A DNA stretch of 64,000 nucleotides from an uncultured Dehalococcoidia bacterium (GCA_958296445.1 OY282565.1:3025570-3089569); one strand, 5' to 3'; counted from the stretch's first letter, positions 35,127-45,526 are shown. Notes: generated by a model from the letters alone, not told the origin. Numbers and translations: made by a program.

Positions 35127-38039
35127 ATGTCTACTATGAACGCAACAGACACCGGACTGTCCGCCTCGGATTTCAGCACGTACTTCCAAGAACTGTGGGG
35201 ATATACGCCCTACCAGTGGCAACAGGATATAGCGGAATCTGTCCTGTCGCAAGCCGGAATCTGGCCCAAGGCCATCGCCTTGCCGACAGCGGCAGGCAAA
35301 ACAGTATGCCTAGACATCGCCGTATTTGCCCTAGCCGCATTGAGCGACACGGATCACAAAACCGGACAGCAACCCCGACGGATTTTCTACACGGTGGATC
35401 GGCGCAACATCGTAGACCAGACCTATCAACGGGCTAAAAGTCTCGCCAAGAAGCTGAACGAAGCTGACAGCGGCATACTGAAAGCCATCGCCAACCGGCT
35501 ACGGCTGATCGCTGGGGGGGAAGAAACCAGACCTCTGGCCGTCCACCAGCTCCGCGGTGGCATCCGGCAGTCCAGCAACTGGGAGCGGGATCCTCGCCAA
35601 CCAGCCATCATCACGACCACAGTAGACCAAGTAGGATCTGCCCTGCTGTTCAGTGCCTACGGCAAAGGAACGAGAACCAGACCGGTACACGCCGGCCTAA
35701 CGGCCAACGACAGCATCATCATACTGGACGAAGCCCACTGCTCCCAGCCTTTTCTCCAGACAGTCCGGGCCGTAGAAAAGTACCGGATGTGGGCGGAAAG
35801 ACCCCTGCACACCCCTTTCCAAACCGTCATCATGTCGGCCACCCCACCCCAAGAAATTGAGCAAGGGGAGATATTCCAAGACACCTCAGACCAACCGGCA
35901 GATCCCGGCCACCCATTGGGCAAACGGAATCTGGCCCGGAAACTCACCACCCTGAAAGAGGCGAAAAGGAACTCCCGGACGGAAAAGGAACTCGCCGACG
36001 CCGCCCTGGAAATAGCAGGGCCGGACTGCCCAGCAGTCGTAGTTTTCGCCAACCGCGTGGCCACAGCCCGGAAAACCCGCCAGATAATCAGAGAGAGAAA
36101 TACTTGCGACGTCGTCCTGATGACAGGAAGAATGAGGCACAAGGAAAGGGACGAGCGCATGGAAATTCTGATGAAACGAGCCTGTCCCGACCCCGACGGA
36201 CGGGATCCCAGATCCCCCCCTTCCATCACCGTAGCAACCCAGACACTGGAAATAGGCGCCGACTTGGACTTCGATGGCCTAGTAACGGAATGCGCCAGCC
36301 TTGACGCCCTGCAACAACGGTTCGGAAGGCTGAACCGCACCGGCCGGGACATCAGAGCGCCGGGCCGCATCATCATGCGAGCCGACCAAGTGGACGCCAA
36401 AAACCCCGACCCAATATACGGGGAAGCAGTCAGCGCGACCTGGAAATGGCTGAAGGAACAAGCCGGGGAGATGCAAGAAGTTGACATGGGCATAACCGGC
36501 ATAAGAAATATGCTTACAGACACGCCGGAAGAAACCAGGCGAGAGATGAACATCCCGGCGCGGAATGCAACCGTTATGTTGCCGTCGCATATAGACGCTT
36601 GGGCCCAGACCAGCCCAGGAACCGGCCCAGCCCCCAGAGTAGAGACCTACCTCCACGGCAGGGAAGACCGGCCTGCCGACGTACAGGTCTGCTGGCGGGC
36701 CGGTCTTGACCTCAACAACCCCGGCGAAACTTCAGAAATCCTACAGGTTTGCCCACCAAACTCGCTGGAGACCCTGCCAGTTCCGCTAAACGTATTCCGG
36801 CAATGGCTAGCCGCAAGGCTGAAAGACGACGACACGGGAGACGCCCCAAGCAACTATACCGATAGGCCCACAGTCTCAGACGACATCCCAGACGGACACC
36901 AAGTCATCCGGTGGCGCGGCAGACAGACCGGGAAGCGAGACATAACGGCCAACCCTCAAAGCATCAGACCGGGCGATACAATTGTCATTCCCACAAACCA
37001 CCCGGGGGACTTCCGCACCATCGCCGACCTGCCGGATTACAAAAGAGCCGCATCTCTGGACATCGGAGATAATACGAACGCTCAGGCCCGCGGACGCCCT
37101 ACCTTGCGGATAAGCGAGGAACTGCTGGCTGGATGGCCGGATGACGGCGAAAGCCCAGAACAAGACAGCATCAGAGACGCAATGTCCGAAACCGCCCAGC
37201 CGGAAATAAGCTCGGAGGAACGGGAAGAAAAAGTCAGAGAACTGCTGGAAGCCTTGGCACAGCGCAAATGGCCCGAAGAACCCAGCCCCCTGCTCTACCT
37301 GACGGAGAACGCCAATGCTCTATTAAAAAACAACGTAGGTTTCAAGCCCGTCTCCTGGTCGGAGAAACACCTAGTCATAGAACCCGTCAAACCGCTGCCC
37401 CTTGGTCAGGACAGACAGGAAAGCCCCGACGACGAGGACGACGTAACCCACTCACGGCGCGCCCGGCGCGTCACCCTTGAACAGCACTCCCATGGAGTCG
37501 CAGAAAGAGCTAGGAAATATGCCCTAGCCTGCGGCATAACTGGCCCGGAACTGGAAGCGATCCAATCCGCCGCCCTCTTGCACGACGTCGGCAAAGCAGA
37601 CCCTCTCTTCCAGAAGGCGATGCACGGGGGCAATCCATACTACGGCGAACTCTTGGCCAAGTCGCCCAACGCAGTCAGACCCGGCGTCCGGCACGAACTC
37701 ATGTCCGTCCGAATGGCTGAAAGCCAACCGGAGCTTCTACCTGAAGACCCCGGAGCAAGAGACTTGGCCCTCCACCTGATAGCCGGACACCACGGCCACT
37801 GTCGGCCCTTCGCCCCATTCCAAGAAACCGGCTCAGAAGGACGCACAGCCAGATTCACCCTAAAAGGCGCAACAATGAAAGCCGAAGGGCCAACGGAGCT
37901 GGAACGGCTGGACTCAGGCGTATCTGAACGGTACTGGCGTCTCACCCTGAGATACGGTTGGTGGGGCCTGGCATACCTGGAAGCCATACTCAGAACCGGC
38001 GACTGGAGCCAGAGCGAGAACGAGGAGCTGAGGAGGTAA
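35127..38039 (+). CDS. cas3: Cas3 helicase-nuclease with C-terminal HD domain
   Basis: A 970-residue protein with the helicase first: Walker A LPTAAGKT near residue 52-59, DEAH in IILDEAHCSQ near 200, QTLEIGADLDFDGLVTE near 375-391 and QRFGRLNRTGR near 402 (motif VI). The HD nuclease is at the C-terminus: HSHGVAERA near 786 and HDVGKADPLFQKA near 819, then HELMSVRMAE and HHGHCRPFAP. The helicase-HD order, reversed relative to most Cas3 proteins, is typical of type I-G. It degrades DNA after target recognition. Confidence 0.95.
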   Translation: MSTMNATDTGLSASDFSTYFQELWGYTPYQWQQDIAESVLSQAGIWPKAIALPTAAGKTVCLDIAVFALAALSDTDHKTGQQPRRIFYTVDRRNIVDQTYQRAKSLAKKLNEADSGILKAIANRLRLIAGGEETRPLAVHQLRGGIRQSSNWERDPRQPAIITTTVDQVGSALLFSAYGKGTRTRPVHAGLTANDSIIILDEAHCSQPFLQTVRAVEKYRMWAERPLHTPFQTVIMSATPPQEIEQGEIFQDTSDQPADPGHPLGKRNLARKLTTLKEAKRNSRTEKELADAALEIAGPDCPAVVVFANRVATARKTRQIIRERNTCDVVLMTGRMRHKERDERMEILMKRACPDPDGRDPRSPPSITVATQTLEIGADLDFDGLVTECASLDALQQRFGRLNRTGRDIRAPGRIIMRADQVDAKNPDPIYGEAVSATWKWLKEQAGEMQEVDMGITGIRNMLTDTPEETRREMNIPARNATVMLPSHIDAWAQTSPGTGPAPRVETYLHGREDRPADVQVCWRAGLDLNNPGETSEILQVCPPNSLETLPVPLNVFRQWLAARLKDDDTGDAPSNYTDRPTVSDDIPDGHQVIRWRGRQTGKRDITANPQSIRPGDTIVIPTNHPGDFRTIADLPDYKRAASLDIGDNTNAQARGRPTLRISEELLAGWPDDGESPEQDSIRDAMSETAQPEISSEEREEKVRELLEALAQRKWPEEPSPLLYLTENANALLKNNVGFKPVSWSEKHLVIEPVKPLPLGQDRQESPDDEDDVTHSRRARRVTLEQHSHGVAERARKYALACGITGPELEAIQSAALLHDVGKADPLFQKAMHGGNPYYGELLAKSPNAVRPGVRHELMSVRMAESQPELLPEDPGARDLALHLIAGHHGHCRPFAPFQETGSEGRTARFTLKGATMKAEGPTELERLDSGVSERYWRLTLRYGWWGLAYLEAILRTGDWSQSENEELRR

Positions 38040-38044
38040 ATCAG

Positions 38045-39037
38045 GTGACAGAAACTCAGCAGATGCCACTCCTGCGGAATATGCACGACAGCGCCCCCCA
38101 GCCCTGCCAGCCTGATACTGAAGGGAAACACAGAGAGTTCCACCTGAACGGGCTGGACGGGAGCAATCCCCTAGGGTTCCTCGCAGCCGTCGGAGCATTA
38201 AAAGCAGTCAGCGACGCCTGGCCTAACGGGGAATGGAAGATGAGGTGGAGCCAAGATACCGGGCCTTGGACTCCGGTACTGGAAGGAATAACTGCAATGG
38301 ATGAAGAACAGCTTGCGGAATGGCTTGCTGATAGCCTCAAGAACGCCAGCACCCGGGCCTTGTCCATCAGCAAGAACCTTAAACTCAGCCCAGATCTGTT
38401 CCGCCGCTTGGCTCAGGAAGCGCAAGAAAGCGCAGATATGCCAGACCGCCGACACGCCGATTTCATCGCCTCTTTCGGATGCGAATCGGTTCACGACAGG
38501 AAAGGACAACAGATCCGCGACACAGCATTCAGGACCATGGCCGGAGCAGGCCACCAGAACTTTCTGGAGTCCATGCTACAGACAGTAGAGAACACCACAC
38601 CGATCCAACTGCGGGACAGTCTGTTCACCCCCTGGAAACGGAAAGACCCGCGCTGGGGGATCCGCTGGGACCCGGCTGAAGACCGGCGCTACGCCCTACG
38701 GTGGAACGATCCCAGCGGCGAAACCGCGACGACCGAGCGCGGCGCCAACCGCCTGGCCATCGAGTCCCTGGCGCTATTCCCTACGGCAGTCAACGGCGCA
38801 ACGCTGGAAACCACCGGATTCAGCCAAGAAAGAGGCAGAGACACCCGGTTCACTTGGCCCATCTGGAACTGCTCAATAGACATCAGGACAGCAACTTCTA
38901 CGTTGCGCCTGCGGGAGATTCAGGAAGAAGCTCCTGACCACAGAAAGCTGAGGCCTCTGGGAATAGCCGCAGTCTACCGGAGCTACCGCATAACAACGGG
39001 CAACTTCCGCAACTTCACCCCAGCCGTTCCAGTATAG
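38045..39037 (+). CDS. csb3: Csb3-like (GSU0052-type) Cas8-position subunit
   Basis: A 330-residue protein starting with GTG 38045, 8 nt after a strong AGGAGG that lies inside the end of cas3. FHLNGLDGSNPLGFLAAVGALKAV near residues 29-53 (split in reading) is the conserved N-terminal motif of Cas8-like subunits in type I-G loci that encode Csb3 instead of Csx17. DRRHADFIASFGCES and TPWKRKDPRWGIRWDP follow. In this position the subunit is expected to read the PAM. No csx17 gene is present in the locus. Confidence 0.75.
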   Translation: MTETQQMPLLRNMHDSAPQPCQPDTEGKHREFHLNGLDGSNPLGFLAAVGALKAVSDAWPNGEWKMRWSQDTGPWTPVLEGITAMDEEQLAEWLADSLKNASTRALSISKNLKLSPDLFRRLAQEAQESADMPDRRHADFIASFGCESVHDRKGQQIRDTAFRTMAGAGHQNFLESMLQTVENTTPIQLRDSLFTPWKRKDPRWGIRWDPAEDRRYALRWNDPSGETATTERGANRLAIESLALFPTAVNGATLETTGFSQERGRDTRFTWPIWNCSIDIRTATSTLRLREIQEEAPDHRKLRPLGIAAVYRSYRITTGNFRNFTPAVPV

Positions 39038-39229
39038 AGATCTGCTATTCTCCGCTTCTGTCCCACTCGACAGAGTATACTACGGCAGTCATAACGCGTC
39101 TGGTAGTTCTAGCGTTTGCATCTGGGCACCACGATTGTCCGTGCGTGTTGCAGAGCAGAGGTAAATCTTGGTTCCGCTTGGCATATGTTGCCACCTCAAC
39201 ACAACAACCCCATAAAGAGGAAAGAAACA

Positions 39230-42200
39230 ATGCAGACCATCGAGGCGCGGGACATCATTCAAGAGGCCATCGACCTAGTAGCCGAGATGAACCCGCAAAG
39301 CACAGGCGGCAAGTGGCTCGAAGACATCACCGTAGCCGCCGCCCCGCACATCCGGGAGTGGGACATCGCGCACTGCTACACCTGGGCCGAATGGCCGGAA
39401 CGTGAAACGAAATTCCCAAATACCACCCAGCAGGACATCGGCATTGACGCTGTGGCAACCCGCCGCAGCGACGGTCAGCACATCGCCATTCAGTGTAAAG
39501 CGCGGCAACTGGACGAACAGGGATACGGCGGAAGCATCAGCAAGGACGATCTGGACTCGTTCATATCCTCGTCTGCCGACGCGTTCTGGACAGAACGCTG
39601 GCTGGTCACCAATGGCAACAATCCAATGAGCCCTAACGTCGCACGGACGCCGGGCGTCAATGGCAAGCCCATAAAGCAGGTGAACATCACTAGCGACCTG
39701 CTGCAACAGCAAGCGTCATTCACCCATGAAGAATGTCCGCACTGCGAGCCCAACCCCGACGGTGAGGAACCCAAACAAACCAGAACCTGTATGCAAAACG
39801 AAGCCGTCGCCAAAAGCGTCCGCCTCATCCGCAAACACGAGCGGTCAAACAGCGGCGGCCTGCCCGAGGGCCAGGCCCGGGGCAAAATCATCCTGCCTTG
39901 CGGCACCGGCAAAACCCGCATCTCACTCCGGATCGTTGAGGAACTGACGCGGCCGGGCGAGCTGTCCATCGTGCTATGCCCGTCCATCGCGCTGGTCGCG
40001 CAAATCCGGCGCGAGTACCTCCAAAACACCGCTACGGGCCTCCGGGCGCTGGCCGTATGCTCCGACGAAACCGCCGGCTACGACCCCAAGAAAGAAAGCT
40101 CGCGGAACGCCACAACCGACCCCACCGTTGACAACAGCAACGTTAGCGCCTCCGAAGTGAAGGGCAAGGTCACCACCGACCCTGCGGAAATCGCCCGGTG
40201 GATCCGCCAAGGGCAGGAGTCCGGCCAGATCAGCGTCATATTCGGCACCTACCAGAGCGGCCGCCGCATCGCCGAGGCGCTTGGCGAGACCGGCGTAACG
40301 GCCAAGGCACTCATCGCCGACGAGGCGCACCGCACCGCCGGACTGCGGCGAAAGCGCACGGCTAAAAGCGGCGCCCTTTCCGGCGAAGAACAACGCATCC
40401 GCGACTTCACGCTGTGCCACGATAACGATCACTTCCCGGCCACCTACCGCGTCTATCAGACCGCCACGCCCCGCATCTACGACACCAGCAAGGTTGACCG
40501 GAATCAGTCCGGCGACTGGATTGTCCGCTCGATGGACGACGAAACCGTCTTCGGCGTGGAGCTGTACCGCAAGAGCTACGTGGAAGCGGTCAATAACGGC
40601 TGGCTCTCCGACTACCGCATCATCGCCGTCGGCGTCAATGGCCCGGATGAGTACCGCATCGCCAATGAGCTGGCCGCCAATATCGGCGGCAATGGGCGCC
40701 AAGCCCTCACCGCCACACATTTTCTCCGGGGGCTGGCCTTTACGCTGGCTATGGGCGGCGCCACCCAGAACGGCGGGAAAGGAACCTTGCCCATCAAATC
40801 CTGCATCGCCTTTATGAACACCGTAGACAAATCCAAAAATATGGCGAACAGTCTACAGACCGGCCCCGTAAGGCAATGGCTGCAAGACTGGCTGCACGGC
40901 AACCGGGAAGGACAGTCCGCCGCGCATTACACGCTGGAGCATCTGGACGCCACCAGCAACGTGACGGCCCGCGAGAACGCCAAGCTCCGGCTGGCGCAGT
41001 CCAGCGAAGCGGAACCCCACGGCGTCATCAACGTGGGCATATTCGGCGAAGGCACCGATTCGCCCTCGCTCAACGCCGTAGCTTTCTTGGAAGCCCGCAA
41101 AAGCCCCATCGACGTAATCCAGGCCGTAGGCCGGGCTATGCGCACCGCGCCGGGCAAGGAAAGGGGGTACATCATCTGCCCCATCCTGATACCGCCCAAT
41201 GCCAATCCCGAGCAATGGCTCAGCACCAGCGATATGGCGGAAGGCTGGCAGGAACTCGGGCAGATACTCCTCGCGCTGCGAGCTCACGACCAGCGCATCG
41301 AGGATAACCTGAAGGACCTGTTGCAACTATACATTCCGAAGACCCCGGAAGTGCAACGCACCATCGTAGCCATCGCCGCCGGTGAGGATAAACGCATCTC
41401 CTACCGCGAACACATAGGCCCCCCCGGACAAGCGCAGCAGGCCGTGGCCCGGGTAGTTGAGGGCAAAAGCGCCCTGTCCGCGGAATTTCAACCCATCGCC
41501 GAAACCGGCAGCATCGCGCCCCCGGCCTCCGTTGCAGCCCCGGCCGGCAACCCCGGCCCGGCCATCCAATACCCCAAGCCCGAAACCGGTGAACAGCGTC
41601 AAATCGGCGACGAAAAGCCGGCCGCGCCCGCCGCCGCGCCCGCGCCGCCGCCGCAAGAGCCGACGCAAATCATCACCGGCAAGAAAAACCGCGACGGCAG
41701 CAGCGAGCTGCGCCTAGACACCGTCGCCAGAACCCCGGCCGGGCCGGACGGCGCCAGGGGCCAAGTGAACATCAAGAAGTCCAAAGCGAAAGCCAAGGAT
41801 ATGATTAACAAAGGCGAGGGCGTCCGCATCTCCAACGTCAGTGCCCCGCGAGCGCCTCGCCGAACCCACGAAGAAGTGGCCGAACAATCCGCTATGCGGA
41901 TGCTGGAACTCACCGGAATGAACGAAACCGGCAACACCATCAGCATGAACCTGCTCACCAAGTCCGGCCTAGTTGACAACCGCGTCGTCCGCGACCTGAA
42001 CATCCTCGAATCCGGCATCAAGGAAGCCGCTTACCACTTGGGAAACGACGGGCTTCAGCAGACCCTCGACCGCCACTTCGGGCTGGACAACCTGAAAGAC
42101 GACAAACGCAAGGGCCAGGCCGACGGCTGCACCATCGCCGCCCTGCTGCTGATGAACGCCGCTATGCTCCACCAGCGCATCGCCAACGGCGGCTGGCTTA

Positions 42201-44377
42201 CCGGCGTGAGCAGCCTAGATACCGTCAAGAACAGCACCAACGTAATCCGCGCAATCCTGCGCCAGTGGAACGCCATTATCGGACACGACTTCAAGCCGGT
42301 GCTGGAGCCGGCGGTCAAGGCCATCGAAGCCGTCGAAGACACCGGCAAGCTGGCCGGGCTGGAGCGGGCCCTGCGCCACATCACCGCCGAAGCGGAACGC
42401 ATCGCCGAAACCTACGCCGATATGGGCGCCGACCACGCCGGGCCCCTTTTCAACCGCGTGATGGGCAACCAGGCGTCCGACGGCGCCTTTTTCACCCGCC
42501 CCGTGGCCGCCTCCATCGCCGCCCGCCTCACCCTGGACGCCTGCGGCGATGCCGACTGGAGCGACCCCCAAGTCTGGCAAAACCACAAGACCGTTGACCT
42601 AGCCTGCGGCAGCGGCACCCTGCTGGCCGCGATGCTTACCGATATGAAACGCCGCGCCCGGCAACACGGCGCCGACGACGCCAAGCTCGCCGAACTCCAG
42701 AAACTGGCCGTAGAGGAAACCGTCAAGGGGCTGGACATCAACCCGGTTTCCCTGCAACTGGCGGCGTCCCAGCTCACCGCCGGCAACCAAGACATCCGCT
42801 ACCGCAGGATGGGCCTGCACCTGATGCCCTACGGCCCGCAAACCGGCAACCCGGCGCAGGTGGCCGCAGGAACCCTGGAGCTGCTGGGGCAGCAGGCGAT
42901 TGTCCCCCGCAGCGGCTCCCTGGCCCTGAGCGATGACAGCATCGCATCGCAAAACGTGTGGAACCGGCAAGGCGGCGCAGACAGCCCCGAGCTGGAAGAC
43001 TCGGTGGAAGCCGTCAAGGACGCCCGCATCGTCATAATGAACCCGCCGTTCACCAACCGCGCCAAAATGGGCGAAAAGTTCCCTAGGGAAACTCAACGAC
43101 TGCTACGCCAGCGCGTAGACAACATGGAAGATACGCTAGTGCGTAGCGACGCAGAACTCAAAAACTTTGTCGATAAAAACGCACTGGAACCGCTATTCAC
43201 CGCCTTGGCCGAAAAATGCGCGAGGGCAGATGGAATTTTCACTACAATCAGCCCAACAGTTGCCCTATGCGCTCCGTCGGCACTCAACAAGCGGCGCATA
43301 CTGGCGCAACGCTACCACATCCACACCGTCCTCACCTGCCACCAGCCGGGGCAAATCAATATGAGCCAGAACACCAACATAAACGAAAGCATCATCATAG
43401 CAAGGCGGCGCGAAGGCCCCAAACCGCCCACCCGGTTTATCAACCTTGACCGGCTGCCGGTTGATGACAACGAAGTCTCAGATTTGCACCAATGCCTCAA
43501 GGACTGCGACAAGGGCGCAATCGCCAACGGATGGGGCGAAGTGTCCCACTGGTCCGCAGAACGGATTGAGGCCGGCGACTGGACGCCGGCAATCTGGCGT
43601 TCCCCGGAACTGGCCGAAGCCGCCGCCCGGTTCGCCAACGACGTCAACTTGCAAATCCTAGAAACACCTGACCGGTCGCCGCAGGCGACCGGTCAGGTGC
43701 TGCGCGGCTCATTCGAGCCGGCAGCACCCGACCTCCCGGGCAGTTTCCCAATACTGAAATCCAAAGGAACCGATGGTCAAACCCGGATACAAAGCCAGCC
43801 CGACGAACACTGGATTCCCAAGAAATACGACGAGCGCATCCGCCAAGCCAACAACGGCACCTACCCTGAAGCGGACAGAATCCTGCAAAAAGCCGGGTAT
43901 CTGCTGATTACGGCAGGCCAACGCAACACGACGGCGCGGCTGACTGCGACCGCGGACAACACGAAATACGTCGGCAACGGCTGGATGCCGATTACCGGAT
44001 TGTCTGCAATCGAAGCCAAAGCATTAGCCGTTTTCATCAATTCAACAGCCGGGCGTCTGCAAATAATGCGCAACCCCGGAAAGGCCCTAGCATTCCCCAA
44101 CTACAGCGCAGAGGAAACTGGCAACATCCGCATCCCCGACGTGCGGAACGCCCGCGTCCGTCGCATCCTAGCCGACTGCTGGGAGCGGACAAAGGACGTG
44201 GCCGTCCCGCAGTTCCGCGACGGCGAGTGCGAAGTGCGCCGCCTCTGGGACGAGGCAGTAGCCGACGCCCTAGGCTGGAACCCGGCCGACCTGGCCCGCC
44301 TGCGCCACCTGCTGCACCAAGAACCCCACGTGAGAGGACTGGGATACAATCAGTACCAAGAAGAGACACAAGAATGA
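39230..44377 (+). CDS. Type ISP restriction-modification enzyme (nuclease-helicase-methyltransferase)
   Basis: A 1715-residue single-chain enzyme in the order of LlaGI/LlaBIII. Mrr-like nuclease: IGIDAVA then HIAIQCKARQ (D73, Q88-x-K90). SF2 motor: ILPCGTGKTRIS near 221-232, DEAH in LIADEAHRTAG near 362, EGTDSPSLNAVAFLEARKSPIDVIQAVGRAMRT near 606-638 (given in parts). A low-complexity Pro/Ala linker spans about 760-830. N6-adenine methyltransferase: DLACGSGTLLAAM (D1123) and NPPF (N1271). The last 350 residues form the target-recognition domain. These enzymes methylate one strand site and translocate to cut unmodified DNA. Start ATG 39230 follows AAAGAGGAAAG. Confidence 0.92.
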   Translation: MQTIEARDIIQEAIDLVAEMNPQSTGGKWLEDITVAAAPHIREWDIAHCYTWAEWPERETKFPNTTQQDIGIDAVATRRSDGQHIAIQCKARQLDEQGYGGSISKDDLDSFISSSADAFWTERWLVTNGNNPMSPNVARTPGVNGKPIKQVNITSDLLQQQASFTHEECPHCEPNPDGEEPKQTRTCMQNEAVAKSVRLIRKHERSNSGGLPEGQARGKIILPCGTGKTRISLRIVEELTRPGELSIVLCPSIALVAQIRREYLQNTATGLRALAVCSDETAGYDPKKESSRNATTDPTVDNSNVSASEVKGKVTTDPAEIARWIRQGQESGQISVIFGTYQSGRRIAEALGETGVTAKALIADEAHRTAGLRRKRTAKSGALSGEEQRIRDFTLCHDNDHFPATYRVYQTATPRIYDTSKVDRNQSGDWIVRSMDDETVFGVELYRKSYVEAVNNGWLSDYRIIAVGVNGPDEYRIANELAANIGGNGRQALTATHFLRGLAFTLAMGGATQNGGKGTLPIKSCIAFMNTVDKSKNMANSLQTGPVRQWLQDWLHGNREGQSAAHYTLEHLDATSNVTARENAKLRLAQSSEAEPHGVINVGIFGEGTDSPSLNAVAFLEARKSPIDVIQAVGRAMRTAPGKERGYIICPILIPPNANPEQWLSTSDMAEGWQELGQILLALRAHDQRIEDNLKDLLQLYIPKTPEVQRTIVAIAAGEDKRISYREHIGPPGQAQQAVARVVEGKSALSAEFQPIAETGSIAPPASVAAPAGNPGPAIQYPKPETGEQRQIGDEKPAAPAAAPAPPPQEPTQIITGKKNRDGSSELRLDTVARTPAGPDGARGQVNIKKSKAKAKDMINKGEGVRISNVSAPRAPRRTHEEVAEQSAMRMLELTGMNETGNTISMNLLTKSGLVDNRVVRDLNILESGIKEAAYHLGNDGLQQTLDRHFGLDNLKDDKRKGQADGCTIAALLLMNAAMLHQRIANGGWLTGVSSLDTVKNSTNVIRAILRQWNAIIGHDFKPVLEPAVKAIEAVEDTGKLAGLERALRHITAEAERIAETYADMGADHAGPLFNRVMGNQASDGAFFTRPVAASIAARLTLDACGDADWSDPQVWQNHKTVDLACGSGTLLAAMLTDMKRRARQHGADDAKLAELQKLAVEETVKGLDINPVSLQLAASQLTAGNQDIRYRRMGLHLMPYGPQTGNPAQVAAGTLELLGQQAIVPRSGSLALSDDSIASQNVWNRQGGADSPELEDSVEAVKDARIVIMNPPFTNRAKMGEKFPRETQRLLRQRVDNMEDTLVRSDAELKNFVDKNALEPLFTALAEKCARADGIFTTISPTVALCAPSALNKRRILAQRYHIHTVLTCHQPGQINMSQNTNINESIIIARRREGPKPPTRFINLDRLPVDDNEVSDLHQCLKDCDKGAIANGWGEVSHWSAERIEAGDWTPAIWRSPELAEAAARFANDVNLQILETPDRSPQATGQVLRGSFEPAAPDLPGSFPILKSKGTDGQTRIQSQPDEHWIPKKYDERIRQANNGTYPEADRILQKAGYLLITAGQRNTTARLTATADNTKYVGNGWMPITGLSAIEAKALAVFINSTAGRLQIMRNPGKALAFPNYSAEETGNIRIPDVRNARVRRILADCWERTKDVAVPQFRDGECEVRRLWDEAVADALGWNPADLARLRHLLHQEPHVRGLGYNQYQEETQE
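43665..43699. repeat. Perfect 16-bp inverted repeat inside the ISP target-recognition region
   Basis: CACCTGACCGGTCGCC (43665-43680) and its exact reverse complement (43684-43699) flank a 3-nt gap. It encodes TPDRSPQATGQV around residues 1479-1490 in the target-recognition domain. Such a long perfect GC-rich hairpin in coding sequence is unusual. Confidence 0.9.
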
Positions 44378-45030
44378 TGAATTACTACCCCAATCAAAGA
44401 CCGAAACCACAACGGCAGAAAACCCCAAACCGGGGCAAGTTCCTACTCGGAACACTCGCAGTCGCCGTACTCGGGATCCTAGTAATCAAAACTATTGAAG
44501 AGGGGCTAGGAGAGAAAAGGATAACCAACCATCCAAAACGAAGAGTATTCTTCAGCTTCCATTGGAAAGACGCATGGCAAGCATCACAGGTCAGGAACAT
44601 CGGCGCCACATCCCATGACGAGCCCGTATCAAACAACTCATGGGAACAGATCAAAAGAAGCGGAGACTCAGCCATCAAGAACTGGATCGACAGCCAGATG
44701 GCAATATGCTCATGCGTGATCGTCCTCATTGGCCAAGAGACTCACAGCCGCAAGTGGGTAAACTACGAAATAAGGAAAGCATTTAACGACGGGAAAGGGA
44801 TACTAGGAATCTACATCGACGGCATCAAAGACCGAGAAGGAAGGACCTCCCGACGGGGAAACAACCCATTTGACAGCATCATCCTGACCGACAGAAGGCC
44901 ACTAAGCCGCATTATTACCACCTACGACCCCTCCGTGGGCGGATGGGACAGCCAGTCCCAATATGCCTACATCGCCAGAAACCTGGAAGCCTGGGTCGAG
45001 CAGGCACTACAAAACCGAAGACAAGAATGA
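44374..45030 (+). CDS. Membrane-anchored TIR-like (DUF1863/ThsB-type) protein
   Basis: A 218-residue protein whose ATG at 44374 overlaps the ISP stop (ATGA), so it is translationally coupled. A basic N-terminus and one hydrophobic helix (FLLGTLAVAVLGILVI, residues 23-38) precede a TIR-like domain: RRVFFSFHWKD near 56-66, CVIVLIGQETHSRKWVNYEI near 114-133 with the conserved Glu at 132, and GILGIYIDG near 142-150. The same pattern occurs in Thoeris ThsB. No ThsA effector gene lies in the window. It may signal cell damage or phage presence when the ISP enzyme is challenged; that link is inference. Confidence 0.7.
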   Translation: MMNYYPNQRPKPQRQKTPNRGKFLLGTLAVAVLGILVIKTIEEGLGEKRITNHPKRRVFFSFHWKDAWQASQVRNIGATSHDEPVSNNSWEQIKRSGDSAIKNWIDSQMAICSCVIVLIGQETHSRKWVNYEIRKAFNDGKGILGIYIDGIKDREGRTSRRGNNPFDSIILTDRRPLSRIITTYDPSVGGWDSQSQYAYIARNLEAWVEQALQNRRQE

Positions 45031-45235
45031 GAGGGGACAATAACTCAAAGAGATAACAGCTAGGAACAGAATAGCTAGACCACCCGGTCATAAAACCCAC
45101 GGCTCCACCCCGCGGGGAAACCCCAATAATGCCGCCTAAGTCACCAACTCCGCATCCACCGGCAAAGAAGTGAAACCAAGAAGGCAAAAGAAGGACACAC
45201 CGCCAGATGCCTGAAACCAGGACGAACACCATAAA

Positions 45236-45526
45236 CACGACGCCCTGGCCGCCCACCACGGCGCCGCCTTCAATCGCGCCATGGCCGACCAGGCATCTGA
45301 AGGGGACTTTCGCATACTGGCCAGCTACTGGGAACGGACTCAAGATATGGTGGTGCCGCAGTTCCGCGACGGCGAGTGCGAGGTGCGCCGCCTATGGGAC
45401 GAGGTCGTAGCCGACGCCCTAGGCTGGAACCCGGCCGAACTGTCCCGCCTGCGCGAGCTGCTACACCAAGAACCCCACGTCCGCGGCCTAGGCTACGGGC
45501 AGTATGCCGACGAACAAGAATTTTAG
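45236..45526 (+). pseudogene. Remnant of a second type ISP methyltransferase with a large internal deletion
   Basis: The frame reads HHGAAFNRAMADQASEGDF, matching the intact gene's HAGPLFNRVMGNQASDGAFF (near residue 1070), then joins directly to RILASYWERTQDMVVPQFRD and the complete C-terminal tail (LGWNPAELSRLRELL, HEPHV-like QEPHVRGLGY). About 600 residues between the two segments are absent. The tail is nearly identical to the upstream gene, at both DNA and protein level. A stop codon lies just 5' of 45212, and the N-terminal two thirds are missing. Confidence 0.8.

Noticed and set aside
44374..45030. A complete Thoeris system
   Set aside because: Only the ThsB-like part is visible; no SIR2 or other ThsA-type effector gene lies within the window.
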